Part shown: positions 30,064 through 37,886 of the stretch, in pieces | How positions within the stretch are numbered: position 1 is the first letter of the stretch | How the letters are laid out: each line of letters starts with the position of its first letter | Origin: Microbacterium neungamense | GTDB lineage: Bacteria; Actinomycetota; Actinomycetes; Actinomycetales; Microbacteriaceae | Length of the DNA: 64,000 nucleotides | Direction: 5' to 3' | Assembly: GCF_024971095.1 (NCBI RefSeq) | Contig: NZ_CP069717.1 | Span: 1-64,000, forward strand | Notes under the pieces: model-generated | Seen by the model: the letters and a program-made list of their open reading frames with translations, nothing else | The model's database searches: none | What the model was told of the DNA's origin: nothing | Made by a program: the position numbers and the translations under genes

Positions 30064-31517
30064 CTGCCCAGCACCGCCTCTATGACCTGTTTGGCAATCG
30101 GCGCGGCAATGTCATTGCCGGATCCGGACTGCCCCATTCCACCGCCGTCCTCGACGACGACTGCCACCGCCACCTGCGGGTTCTCCGCGGGGGCGAAACC
30201 TGTGAACCACAGCGTGTGCGGACGCGACCCGCCGTTCTGCGCCGTACCCGTCTTACCGGCGACCTCGACCCCGTCTATTCTTGCACCCGTGCCCGCGCCG
30301 GAATCGACGCCGGCGACCAGCGCGCCGGTGATCGCGTCGGCGCCTGCCGCGTCGAGCACCTCGCCGAACACGGTGTCGGAGTACTGGCGGTGCACGGCGA
30401 AGTCGTCGCCGATCACGGCATCCACCATGCGCGGCGTCATCACCACGCCGTCGTTGGCGATCCCGGCGGCGACCATCGCCATCTGCAGCGGCGTCGCGGT
30501 GACCTGGCCCTGGCCGAATCCGGTCAGCGCCGTCTCCGGGTCGTTCAGCGAGGACGGGTAGCTGGACGGGGTGACCGCGAGCGGGATCTCCAGTTCGGCG
30601 TTGAAGCCGAACTTCTCGGCGGTCTCGCGGATCGTGCGGTCGCCGAGCTGGTACGCGAGGTCGGCCATCGGGATGTTGCAGCTCAGCCGCAGCGCCTCCG
30701 CGATGGTCGTCGTGGCCCCGTCGCCGCACGTGCCGCCCCACGCGTTCGAGATCTCCGTGGACGTGCCCGGAAGTGTGTACCGCGCCGGGTTGGGCAGCTG
30801 GCTGTCCATGGTCCACTTCCCGGACGCCAGGGCCGCGGCGGCCACGACGACCTTGAAGGTCGATCCCGGCGGGTTCAGGTCGCCGCCGATCGCGCGGTTG
30901 TAGAGCGGATGCGCGGGGTCGGCGGAGAGCTGGTCGTAGGCGGCGTTCACGGCATCCGGATCGTGCCCGGCGAGCGTGTTCGGGTCGAAGCCCGGGGTGG
31001 AGGCCATGGCCAGGATGCGGCCGCTGGACGGCTCGATCGCGACGACCGCGCCCTTCAGACCCTGCAGCGCATCCCAGGCCGCGCGCTGCGCGGCGGGGTT
31101 CAGGGTCAGCTCCACGCTCAGCCCCTGCTGCGGCTGGCCGGACAGGATCCGCTCGATCTCGCCGAAGAACGCGTTCGCGCCGGTGCCGGAGAGGTCGGAG
31201 TTCATCACGCGCTCGATGCCGGTGGACGAGTCCAGCACCGGGTTGTAGTAGCCGGTCACGGGGGCCCACATCGCGGCATCCGTGTACACGCGCTGGTACT
31301 GGTAGCGGTCGTCGACCGGGGTCGACGTCGCGATCGCGGTGCCGTCGACGACGATCGATCCGCGCTGGATCTCGTAGCTGTCCAGGCGGGTGCGCGTGTT
31401 CGCGGCGTTCTGGGCGAGGTTGTCGGCGTCGACGACCTGGATCCAGCTCGTCGCGATGAACAGCGACAGGAACATCGCCAGGATCACGAAGCTGAGACGC
31501 CGGAGCTCCCTGGTCAT
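30060..31517 (-). CDS. pbpA: Penicillin-binding protein PbpA (class B transpeptidase)
   Basis: 485-aa monofunctional transpeptidase that cross-links peptidoglycan with its partner SEDS glycosyltransferase. One N-terminal membrane helix (about 8-27), a dimerization/pedestal region, then the penicillin-binding motifs STFK (Ser219), SCN (279-281) and KTG (422-424). ATG 31517 overlaps the stop of the rodA/ftsW gene by 4 nt; upstream open frame is not part of the protein. Confidence 0.96.
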   Translation of the reverse strand: MTRELRRLSFVILAMFLSLFIATSWIQVVDADNLAQNAANTRTRLDSYEIQRGSIVVDGTAIATSTPVDDRYQYQRVYTDAAMWAPVTGYYNPVLDSSTGIERVMNSDLSGTGANAFFGEIERILSGQPQQGLSVELTLNPAAQRAAWDALQGLKGAVVAIEPSSGRILAMASTPGFDPNTLAGHDPDAVNAAYDQLSADPAHPLYNRAIGGDLNPPGSTFKVVVAAAALASGKWTMDSQLPNPARYTLPGTSTEISNAWGGTCGDGATTTIAEALRLSCNIPMADLAYQLGDRTIRETAEKFGFNAELEIPLAVTPSSYPSSLNDPETALTGFGQGQVTATPLQMAMVAAGIANDGVVMTPRMVDAVIGDDFAVHRQYSDTVFGEVLDAAGADAITGALVAGVDSGAGTGARIDGVEVAGKTGTAQNGGSRPHTLWFTGFAPAENPQVAVAVVVEDGGGMGQSGSGNDIAAPIAKQVIEAVLGR

Positions 31518-32896
31518 CCGATCACCACCCTGGGCTGACGGCGGACGGCGTCGCTGATGCGCAGCAGCAGCGCGACCACCAGCCAGTTGGCGATCAGCGA
31601 CGAGCCGCCCGCGGCGAGGAACGGCGTGGTCAGACCGGTGAGCGGGATCACCCGCGTCACTCCGCCGACCATGATGAACACCTGCAGCGCGATCGTGAAC
31701 GACAGCCCGGTCGCCAGCAGCTTGCCGAAGTCGTCCTGTCCTGCCAGGCCGATCCGAAGGCCACGGCTGACGAACACCATGTACAGGCAGAGGATCGCGA
31801 ACAGCCCGACGATGCCGAGCTCCTCGCCCAGGCTGGGGATGATGTAGTCGCTGTGCGCGAGCGGCGTCACGTACGGCCGGCCCTGCCCCCACCCTGTGCC
31901 GATCAGACCGCCGTGCGCGAGGCCGAAGATGCCCTCGACGAGCTGGTAGCTGCCGCCGTCCGCGGCGATCACCTCGGGGTTGAACGCGTCCAGCCAGTTC
32001 CGGAAGCGACCTCGGACGTACTCCAGGATGCGGGTGGCCAGGAACGCCCCGACCGCCACGCCGGTGAGGCCGATGAGCACCCAGCTGGTCTTGCCGGTGG
32101 CGACGTAGAGCATCGCGATGAACATGCCGAAGATCAGCACGCCGGTGCCGAGGTCGCGCTGGCTGACGATGATCGCGAGGGACAGCACCCACACCACCAG
32201 GACCGGCCCCAGCTCGCGCATCCGCGGCCACGTGATGCCGAGGAACCTCTTGCCGACCGAGGCGAGGCTTTCCCGGGTGCGGACCAGGTAACCGGCGAAG
32301 AACACAGCAAGGCAGATCTTGGCGAGCTCGCCGGGCTGGAACGCGAACAGGCCCGGGATCGACACCCACACGTCGGCGTTGGAGCCCTCCGCCTTCAGTC
32401 CCGGGATGAACGGCAGGACCAGCAGCAGGATGCCGGCCAGGCCCGAGACATACGTGAAGCGGTACAGCACGCGGTAGTTGCGCAGCGCGATCACGAGGGC
32501 GATGGCCCCGGCGACCGAGAGCGCGGTCCAGGCGAGCTGCTTGGTGGAGTACGCGTCCCAGCCGGTGTTCCGCTGCGCGATGTCGATGCGGTAGATCATC
32601 GCGATCCCGAGGCCGGTGAGCAGGGTCGCGATCGGCAGCACGAACGGGTCGGCGTCGGATGCCACGAAGCGCAGCACCACGTGCAGGGCGAGCACCAGCA
32701 CCGCGAGCACGCCGCCGATCGCGAGGATCAGCGGGTCGAGGGTGCCGAGCGCCCCGAGCTGCACGAGGCTGAACGCGGCACCGGACAGGGCGCAGGCGAA
32801 CAGGAGCAGGGCGAGCTCCCGGTTGCGCTGCTTCTGCGGCATCCGGATCTTCTTCAGCGCCTTCAGGACGCTGGTGTCTGCGGTCACGGCGGTCAT
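31514..32896 (-). CDS. FtsW/RodA-family peptidoglycan glycosyltransferase
   Basis: 460-aa SEDS protein with about 12 transmembrane segments that polymerizes lipid II. Conserved regions: RWVSIPGLF-like VWVSIPGLFAFQPGELAKI, QRDLGTGVLIFG (catalytic Asp), and LIGTGWGQGRPYVTPLAHSD. Paired with PbpA by gene overlap, as RodA-PBP or FtsW-PBP complexes are. In this conserved locus it is usually called RodA; FtsW proper is elsewhere. Confidence 0.95.
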   Translation of the reverse strand: MTAVTADTSVLKALKKIRMPQKQRNRELALLLFACALSGAAFSLVQLGALGTLDPLILAIGGVLAVLVLALHVVLRFVASDADPFVLPIATLLTGLGIAMIYRIDIAQRNTGWDAYSTKQLAWTALSVAGAIALVIALRNYRVLYRFTYVSGLAGILLLVLPFIPGLKAEGSNADVWVSIPGLFAFQPGELAKICLAVFFAGYLVRTRESLASVGKRFLGITWPRMRELGPVLVVWVLSLAIIVSQRDLGTGVLIFGMFIAMLYVATGKTSWVLIGLTGVAVGAFLATRILEYVRGRFRNWLDAFNPEVIAADGGSYQLVEGIFGLAHGGLIGTGWGQGRPYVTPLAHSDYIIPSLGEELGIVGLFAILCLYMVFVSRGLRIGLAGQDDFGKLLATGLSFTIALQVFIMVGGVTRVIPLTGLTTPFLAAGGSSLIANWLVVALLLRISDAVRRQPRVVIG

Positions 32897-34206
32897 GGTG
32901 TCGGCGCTCCGGTCGGCGTCGGCGTGGCCGGCGGGGTCGGCGTCGGCGTGGGTTCGGGGGTCACCGGCGGGAGCATGCTGTCGCGCAGCCTCTCGGTGAT
33001 CGCGTCCGCGTCGGCGAGGGAGCGGGCGTTGATGGTGCGCTCCACCGACGAGCGCTGGTACTGCGGCAGGTCGGCGAGCAGGATGCCGGTGTCGCGCACC
33101 TCGGTGGAGAGCACGATCGGGCCGAGGTTCTGCTGCACGCCGCGGAAGATCACCACGCTGTCCTCGTCGGCGCCGACGAAGTAGCGGGTCTGGGTCCAGC
33201 TGTAGGCCAGCCAGGCGCCGGCGACGAGGGCGAGCACAGCGGCGATGAACGCGGCGAACCAGGCGATCCGCCGGCGTCGGGCCCGGCGGCGGTCCTCCTC
33301 GATGATCTCCTCGAAGTACTCGGCATCCGGCTCGAAGTGCGTCGGCTCGTTCGCCGCCTGCAGCACCGGGTGCAGCCAGCCGGTGAGCGAGGGCCGCGCG
33401 GGTGCCGGGCTGGGCACCAGCAGCTCGGCCGGGTTGGATGCCGCGCCGACGATCGTGGCGGTGCCGGAGGAGAGCGGATGCGCGCCGCCGACGTCGACGA
33501 TGACGATCGTGACGTTGTCGGGGGCGCCGCCGTCGAGGGCCTGCTTGAGCAGGCTGTCGGCGGTGCGCCCCGGGGGCAGTCCGAGGCGGAGCGCCTTGCG
33601 CAGGTGCGCCTCGTCCACCACGCCGGACAGGCCGTCGGAGCAGATCAGCCAGCGGTCCCCGGGCAGCGTGGGCATGACGAACATGTCCAGCTCGGGGTCG
33701 ATGTCCATGTCGCTGAGCACGCGCATCAGCACCGAGCGCCGGGGGTGGTAGCGCGCCTCTTCGGGCGTGATCCGGCCGGAGTCGACGAGGCGCTGTACGA
33801 AGGTGTGGTCGGTGGTGATCTGGGTGAGCTCGTCGTCGCGGAAGAGGTAGATGCGGGAGTCGCCGATGTGGCCGATCACGGCGTAGTCGTCGACCATGAT
33901 GATCGCGCTCAGCGTGGTGCCGAGGCCGGCGAGCTCGGGGCGCTCCTTGGCGGCGCGGACCAGGTCGGCCGCGGCGGTCGTCGCGGCGGCCTGCAGGGCG
34001 GCCTGCGCGTCGTCGGTGGAGGGGTAGGCGTGGTCCAGTCCCTCCATCCGCTGGATCGCGATGGTTGAGGCGACGTCGCCGCCCGCGTGTCCGCCCATGC
34101 CGTCCGCGACGACGAACAGGTTGGCCCCGGAGTATCCGGAGTCCTGGTTGTTGGAGCGGACCTTCCCGGTGTGGGAGATCGCGGCGCTCGAGCCCTCGAA
34201 GACCAT
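32893..34206 (-). CDS. pstP: PP2C-type serine/threonine phosphatase PstP
   Basis: 437-aa membrane phosphatase that reverses PknA/PknB phosphorylation. Catalytic PPM domain (1-245): metal-binding RSNNQD, VADGMGGHAGG, IGDSRIYL, ICSDGLSG, APDNVTIVIVD. One transmembrane helix about 320-342 after a basic RRRARRRRI anchor, then an external domain and a Pro/Thr tail. ATG 34206 begins MVFEGSSAAISHTGKVR, the usual N-terminus. 4-nt overlap with the rodA/ftsW gene. Confidence 0.96.
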   Translation of the reverse strand: MVFEGSSAAISHTGKVRSNNQDSGYSGANLFVVADGMGGHAGGDVASTIAIQRMEGLDHAYPSTDDAQAALQAAATTAAADLVRAAKERPELAGLGTTLSAIIMVDDYAVIGHIGDSRIYLFRDDELTQITTDHTFVQRLVDSGRITPEEARYHPRRSVLMRVLSDMDIDPELDMFVMPTLPGDRWLICSDGLSGVVDEAHLRKALRLGLPPGRTADSLLKQALDGGAPDNVTIVIVDVGGAHPLSSGTATIVGAASNPAELLVPSPAPARPSLTGWLHPVLQAANEPTHFEPDAEYFEEIIEEDRRRARRRRIAWFAAFIAAVLALVAGAWLAYSWTQTRYFVGADEDSVVIFRGVQQNLGPIVLSTEVRDTGILLADLPQYQRSSVERTINARSLADADAITERLRDSMLPPVTPEPTPTPTPPATPTPTGAPTP

Positions 34207-34214
34207 GGTCCGGG

Positions 34215-34706
34215 TTACGCCCGCAGCTCGAAGGTCGTGGCCCCGACCTTGATCGGCGCGCCGATCGGGATCGGATGCGGACGGTCGGAGATGCGCTCGC
34301 CGGCGAGGAAGGTGCCGTTCGTCGAGCCGAGGTCCTGGATGGTCCAGGCGCCGCCGTGCAGGGCGAGGCGGGCGTGGTGGCTGGAGGTGTAGTCGTCGCG
34401 GATGACCAGGCCGGACTCGCTGGAGCGGCCGATCGTCATCGGCTCGGTGCCGAGGGGGACCTCGAGCCCGGCCTTCGGGCCGGAGGTGATGACGAGTTTG
34501 GTCGGCGTCCTGCCCGGTGACGGGGCGCTCGGCTTCGGGGCCGGCGCGGGACGGGCGGCGGGGGCAGCCGCGGCCTGCTCGGCCGGGAGCTTGCGGACCC
34601 GGACGCCGAAGAGGTCGGCGCGCAGCGAGTAGACGACGCCGAAGACGAAGAACCACAGCAGCACCAGGAACCCGATGCGCAGGATGAGGAGGACCAGTTC
34701 ACTCAC
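34215..34706 (-). CDS. fhaB: FHA-domain protein FhaB (FipA type)
   Basis: 163 aa: N-terminal membrane helix (about 3-25), an Ala/Pro linker, and a C-terminal phosphothreonine-binding FHA domain (MTIGRSSESGLVIRDDYTSS, HHARL, DLGSTNGTFLAG). Binds phosphorylated targets of PknA/PknB and links signalling to cell wall synthesis. Overlaps fhaA by 4 nt. Confidence 0.94.
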   Translation of the reverse strand: MSELVLLILRIGFLVLLWFFVFGVVYSLRADLFGVRVRKLPAEQAAAAPAARPAPAPKPSAPSPGRTPTKLVITSGPKAGLEVPLGTEPMTIGRSSESGLVIRDDYTSSHHARLALHGGAWTIQDLGSTNGTFLAGERISDRPHPIPIGAPIKVGATTFELRA

Positions 34707-35410
34707 GGGGCGACCCCGAAGGCTCGCGTGGCGTCCTCGCCGCCGGCCGCGACCGGCACCACTCTGAACACCAGGTCGGTCCGGCCGATGGTGAAGACGG
34801 TGTCCGGCGGCAGGGCGGCCTCGCGGATCTTCTGCCCGTCGATCTTGGTGCCGTTCGTGGACCCGAGGTCGCGGAGCATCGCGCGCTCGCCGTCCCAGAG
34901 GATCTCGGCGTGGCGGCGGCTGGATCCGGCATCCGAGATCGTGATGGCGGCGTCGCTGCCGCGGCCGATCACGGTGCGGGCGCTGGTGAGCGGATGCCGG
35001 CGCCCGTCCACCTCGACGACGGCCTGCCAGGAGACGCGTCCCTCGACCGAGCCGGAGCTGACGCGCACCATCCCGGTCGAGAGCTTGTCGTCGGCCTCGA
35101 GGGAGATCGACAGTGGCCCGGCGAAGCTGTAGCCCTGGGTCTTCGCGTGCGTGGTGAGCAGCGCGTGCAGCTCCTCGTTCAAGGCGCGGCCGAGGCCCCG
35201 CATCCGCTCGGCGTCTTCGGGGCTGAGGCGTACGACGTAATCGTTGGGGGTGATGATGCGCTCGCGACTGACCACCGCGGCCTTCGTGTCGGCCTCGCGG
35301 CGGAGCGCCGAGGCGATCTCCACCGGCTGGATGCCGCTGCGGAAGGTCTTCGCGAACGCGCTGTTCACCGCGCGCTCAAGACCCTTCTCAAAGCTGTCAA
35401 GTAGTCCCAC
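34703..35410 (-). CDS. fhaA: DUF3662/FHA-domain protein FhaA
   Basis: 235 aa with an N-terminal DUF3662 domain (MGLLDSFEKGLERAVNSAFA, about 1-120) and a C-terminal FHA domain (TVIGRGSDAAITISDAGSSR, RHAEI, DLGSTNGTKIDG). FhaA binds phosphorylated MviN/MurJ in mycobacteria. First gene of the fhaA-fhaB-pstP-rodA-pbpA-pknA-pknB operon, whose members overlap or lie within 62 bp. Confidence 0.94.
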   Translation of the reverse strand: MGLLDSFEKGLERAVNSAFAKTFRSGIQPVEIASALRREADTKAAVVSRERIITPNDYVVRLSPEDAERMRGLGRALNEELHALLTTHAKTQGYSFAGPLSISLEADDKLSTGMVRVSSGSVEGRVSWQAVVEVDGRRHPLTSARTVIGRGSDAAITISDAGSSRRHAEILWDGERAMLRDLGSTNGTKIDGQKIREAALPPDTVFTIGRTDLVFRVVPVAAGGEDATRAFGVAP

Positions 35411-35723
35411 TGGGCTCCTCTGGCATGCCGACCGGTACGCACATCGTAGCCAGCCCGCCTGAAGATCCGCCTCTGCGGGTCGCCTGGAGCGGGCGCGGCC
35501 GCGGTGCGGGTGGCCGGGCGGTCGGGTGGGCGGGTGGTCACGGGGCGGGTGGTCGGGGGCGAGACGTGGCCATCAGCACGAGACTCAGTCCCTGGCGCTG
35601 AGTCTCGTGCCGGAAAGCAAGTCTCGCGTCGGATGCCGCGGACGGATGCCGGACGGATGCCGTGCAAGAGGAGGTCCGCGCACGTGATATCCTCGGGAGG
35701 TTGAGTTCTCCGGAACACGACAT
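35411..35723. promoter_or_regulatory. fhaA operon upstream region with a 13-bp hairpin
   Basis: 313-bp gene-free stretch with the promoter of the envelope operon (minus) and of tRNA-Leu (plus). It contains a perfect inverted repeat GCACGAGACTCAG/CTGAGTCTCGTGC (35576-35588 and 35598-35610, 9-nt loop), flanked by additional half-sites CGAGAC (35559-35564) and GTCTCG near 35621. Could be an operator or a repeat element. Confidence 0.5.
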
Positions 35724-35807
35724 GCGCGAGTGGCGGAATAGGTAGACGCGCTGGCTTCAGGTGCCAGTGTCCTTACGGACGTGGGGGTTCAAGTCCCCCC
35801 TCGCGCA
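35724..35807 (+). tRNA. tRNA-Leu (CAG anticodon)
   Basis: 84-nt class II tRNA: acceptor GCGCGAG/CTCGCGC, anticodon stem CTGGC/GCCAG around TTCAGGT (anticodon CAG), long variable arm TGTCCTTACGGACG, T-arm GGGGGTTCAAGTCCCCC. CCA not encoded. Lies at the usual place next to the fhaA-pknB cluster. Confidence 0.97.
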
Positions 35808-35811
35808 CAGA

Positions 35812-35853
35812 ACGGCCGAGGGCCCGGACCGCAAGGTTCGGGCCCTCGGCCGT
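35812..35853. terminator. Long hairpin after tRNA-Leu
   Basis: Arms ACGGCCGAGGGCCCGGA and TTCGGGCCCTCGGCCGT (one mismatch) around CCGCAAGG. It can end both tRNA-Leu and the converging ligase gene. Confidence 0.85.
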
Positions 35854-35908
35854 CTCGTGTTCAGGGTGGGCCCTTGGAGCGCTGGGCCCGGCGGAGGCGG
35901 CGGAGCGT

Positions 35909-36999
35909 TCAGGCGACCTTCGCGGGGCCGGCGGCGACGCCGGTGCGGTAGAGGTCCGCGAGGGCATCCACTCCCCCGCCTCGAAGGCGCGCAGCTGGCG
36001 CTCCGCGCCGGTGCCGTCGCGGCGGAGGCGTTCCAGGTGCTCGTCGACGAAGGCCGCGTCGCCCAGATCGTCGAGCACGGGACGGATGCCGGCCAGCAGG
36101 CGGTCCACAGCGCCCCAGGCATCCTCGATCCCGTCGCTGGCGGGAGTGAAGAAGCGGGCGCGCATGCCGTGCCGGGCGGCCAGCCACAGCGAGGCGTCGA
36201 GATCCTCGTGACGCGCCTCGTCGTCCAGGCCGTCGGCGCACGCGATGGCGCGGATGAGTGCGACCAGCAGGAGCGTGTCCTCGACCCGCAGCTGCGCATC
36301 GGTGACGCGGGCCTCGACGGTGTCGAAGCGCTCGGACAGCCGCACCGCCCAGGACACCGAGGACGAATCCGGGAGCAGGCCGATGCGCACCATGCGCTCG
36401 ACCATGGAGTGGTAGTCCTCGGCATCCGCGAATCGAGGCGGGCACCACGAGACCGGAAGCAGGCGGATGAGGATGCTGCGCCAGCTGGCGAAGCCGGACG
36501 GGCCGCCATACGCGAACGGCGCGTTCGTGCTGAGCGCGAGCAGCACCGGCAACCACACCCGGAGGCGCCGCAGGGCGCGCACCCGCTCCTCGTCGTCGGG
36601 CACCTCGACGTGCACGTGGAGGCCGTTCACCTCGTGCTCGCGGGTGATCCCGCCCAGCAGCGCGGCCACCTCGTCGTAGTGCGGCGACACCGAGACGTCC
36701 GGACCGCCGATGAGGGTGAACGGCGTGCCGGTGGGACCGCTGATCGCGCCGAGCCTGGCGGCGTGGGCCGCCACGGTGCCACGCAGCTCGACCAGTTGCG
36801 TCGACGCCTCGTCGAGTGTGGCGACCGGGTCGGTGGCGCACTCCAGCTGGCTGGTCAGGTACTCCTTGGAGATGCTGCCGCCGGGGGTACCGGCGCGCAG
36901 CACCTGCCGCTGCGCACTCGCCGCGGACAACGGCACCAGGGTGCGGTCGTCGAGCAGCACGAACTCCTCCTCGACGCCGAAGCGGACCGATCGCGGCAT
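35909..36999 (-). pseudogene. GCS2-family carboxylate-amine ligase, frameshifted near the C-terminus
   Basis: YbdK/EgtA-type glutamate-cysteine-ligase-like ATP-grasp protein: FGVEEEFVLLD (metal/ATP site), VNGLHVHVEVPD, NAPFAYG, WCPPRFADAEDYHSMVERMV. It ligates an amino acid, probably glutamate, to an amine; substrate unknown. The natural C-terminus AFEAGGVDALADLYRTGVAA is in another frame: a run of five C (35973-35977) needs one more base to join them. As sequenced, the frame runs on to 35773, through the antisense strand of tRNA-Leu, giving a bogus 408-aa tail. Only the last ~18 residues are affected, so it could be a sequencing error or a slightly altered enzyme. ATG 36999 follows GGAGG. 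Confidence 0.8.
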
Positions 37000-37107
37000 G
37001 GGGACCTCCAGGAAGAAAGGGGCGATGCGCCGCCGGCATCCCGAAGGGCCGACGGCGCACCGCCTGGTAGGGGGCGGGATCTCAGTGTGACCCCGTGCGG
37101 AGAGGGG

Positions 37108-37299
37108 TCACTTGTCGTCGTCGAACGCGTCCTTGACGCCTTCCTTGACCTCGTCACCGGCCTGCTTCACGTTGGCCTTCGCCTGGTCGAGCTTGCCCTC
37201 GGCCTGAAGGCTCTCGTTGTCGGTCGCGTCGCCGATGCCCTCCTTGGCCTTGCCGACCATCTCCTCCGCCTTGTGCTTGGCCTTGTCCATGGCTCCCAC
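37108..37299 (-). CDS. CsbD-family stress-response protein
   Basis: 63-aa highly charged, Lys/Glu/Ala-rich helical protein (DKAKHKAEEMVGKAKEGIGD, DQAKANVKQAGDEVKEGVKD). CsbD proteins are sigma-B/general-stress-induced and of unknown mechanism. GTG 37299 is preferred because GGGAGAG lies at good distance; ATG at 37290 is an alternative three codons later. Confidence 0.9.
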   Translation of the reverse strand: MGAMDKAKHKAEEMVGKAKEGIGDATDNESLQAEGKLDQAKANVKQAGDEVKEGVKDAFDDDK

Positions 37300-37622
37300 A
37301 GCACTCTCCCTTCGTTACGGGACGGTGTGCCGCCCCTCGATGAGTGGAATGCCACTGTGCCACCGAGCAGGGCGACGGGCGACGGGATTGACAGCCGGGC
37401 GGCGGGCAGGGTAGCGGGAACGGGCCGCGAGCGGGGCGGAGGCGGACCGTGGAGCGGCCATGGTGACGGAGGCGGCCCGGCGGGGCGGGCGATGAACGGA
37501 TGCCGTGAGCGCTGTCGCGGTTTCGGGGGAGACGGTGCCTCGCTGTGCGTCCGTCTCCTCCCGAACCTGCGATCCCCCTGAGAAACCCTTCGCCACTCCC
37601 CCAGGTGAGAGTTCCCTCCCGT
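37300..37622. other. Gene-poor spacer with a possible plus-strand promoter
   Basis: No credible gene. A TTGACA (37388-37393) followed by an 18-bp gap and TAGCGG (37412-37417) could be a plus-strand promoter toward the small ORF at 37623. Nothing else seen. Confidence 0.35.
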
Positions 37623-37856
37623 ATGGTGAAGGGGCATGCCTCGGGAGATCGATCGCCGCCGTCGTATCCCCAGCGACGGAGCGGCTATCCCCAGCGCCTC
37701 GACGATCCCGTCGACCGGCCCGATCCGCGATTTCTGCCGCGCGAGGCTATCGACTGGATACTCGCTCTGCCCGATCGCCATCAGCACCCCGACGTGGGGA
37801 AGCCGCACCCGAGTGCCGCGTACTTCAAGAGTCGTGGAGCCTGGTATCGGCGGTGA
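37623..37856 (+). CDS. Hypothetical 77-aa protein
   Basis: Not a family I recognise. The C-terminal half, RPDPRFLPREAIDWILALPD then RHQHPDVGKPHPSAAYFKSR, has normal protein composition with Trp, Tyr and a predicted short helix, unlike the Arg/Pro-rich shadows around it, so it may be real. No strong ribosome-binding site. Converges with the DUF262 gene, 30 bp away. Confidence 0.4.
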   Translation: MVKGHASGDRSPPSYPQRRSGYPQRLDDPVDRPDPRFLPREAIDWILALPDRHQHPDVGKPHPSAAYFKSRGAWYRR

Positions 37857-37886
37857 GTGGCCGACCGCTGGGGAAGCGCCTGTTGA

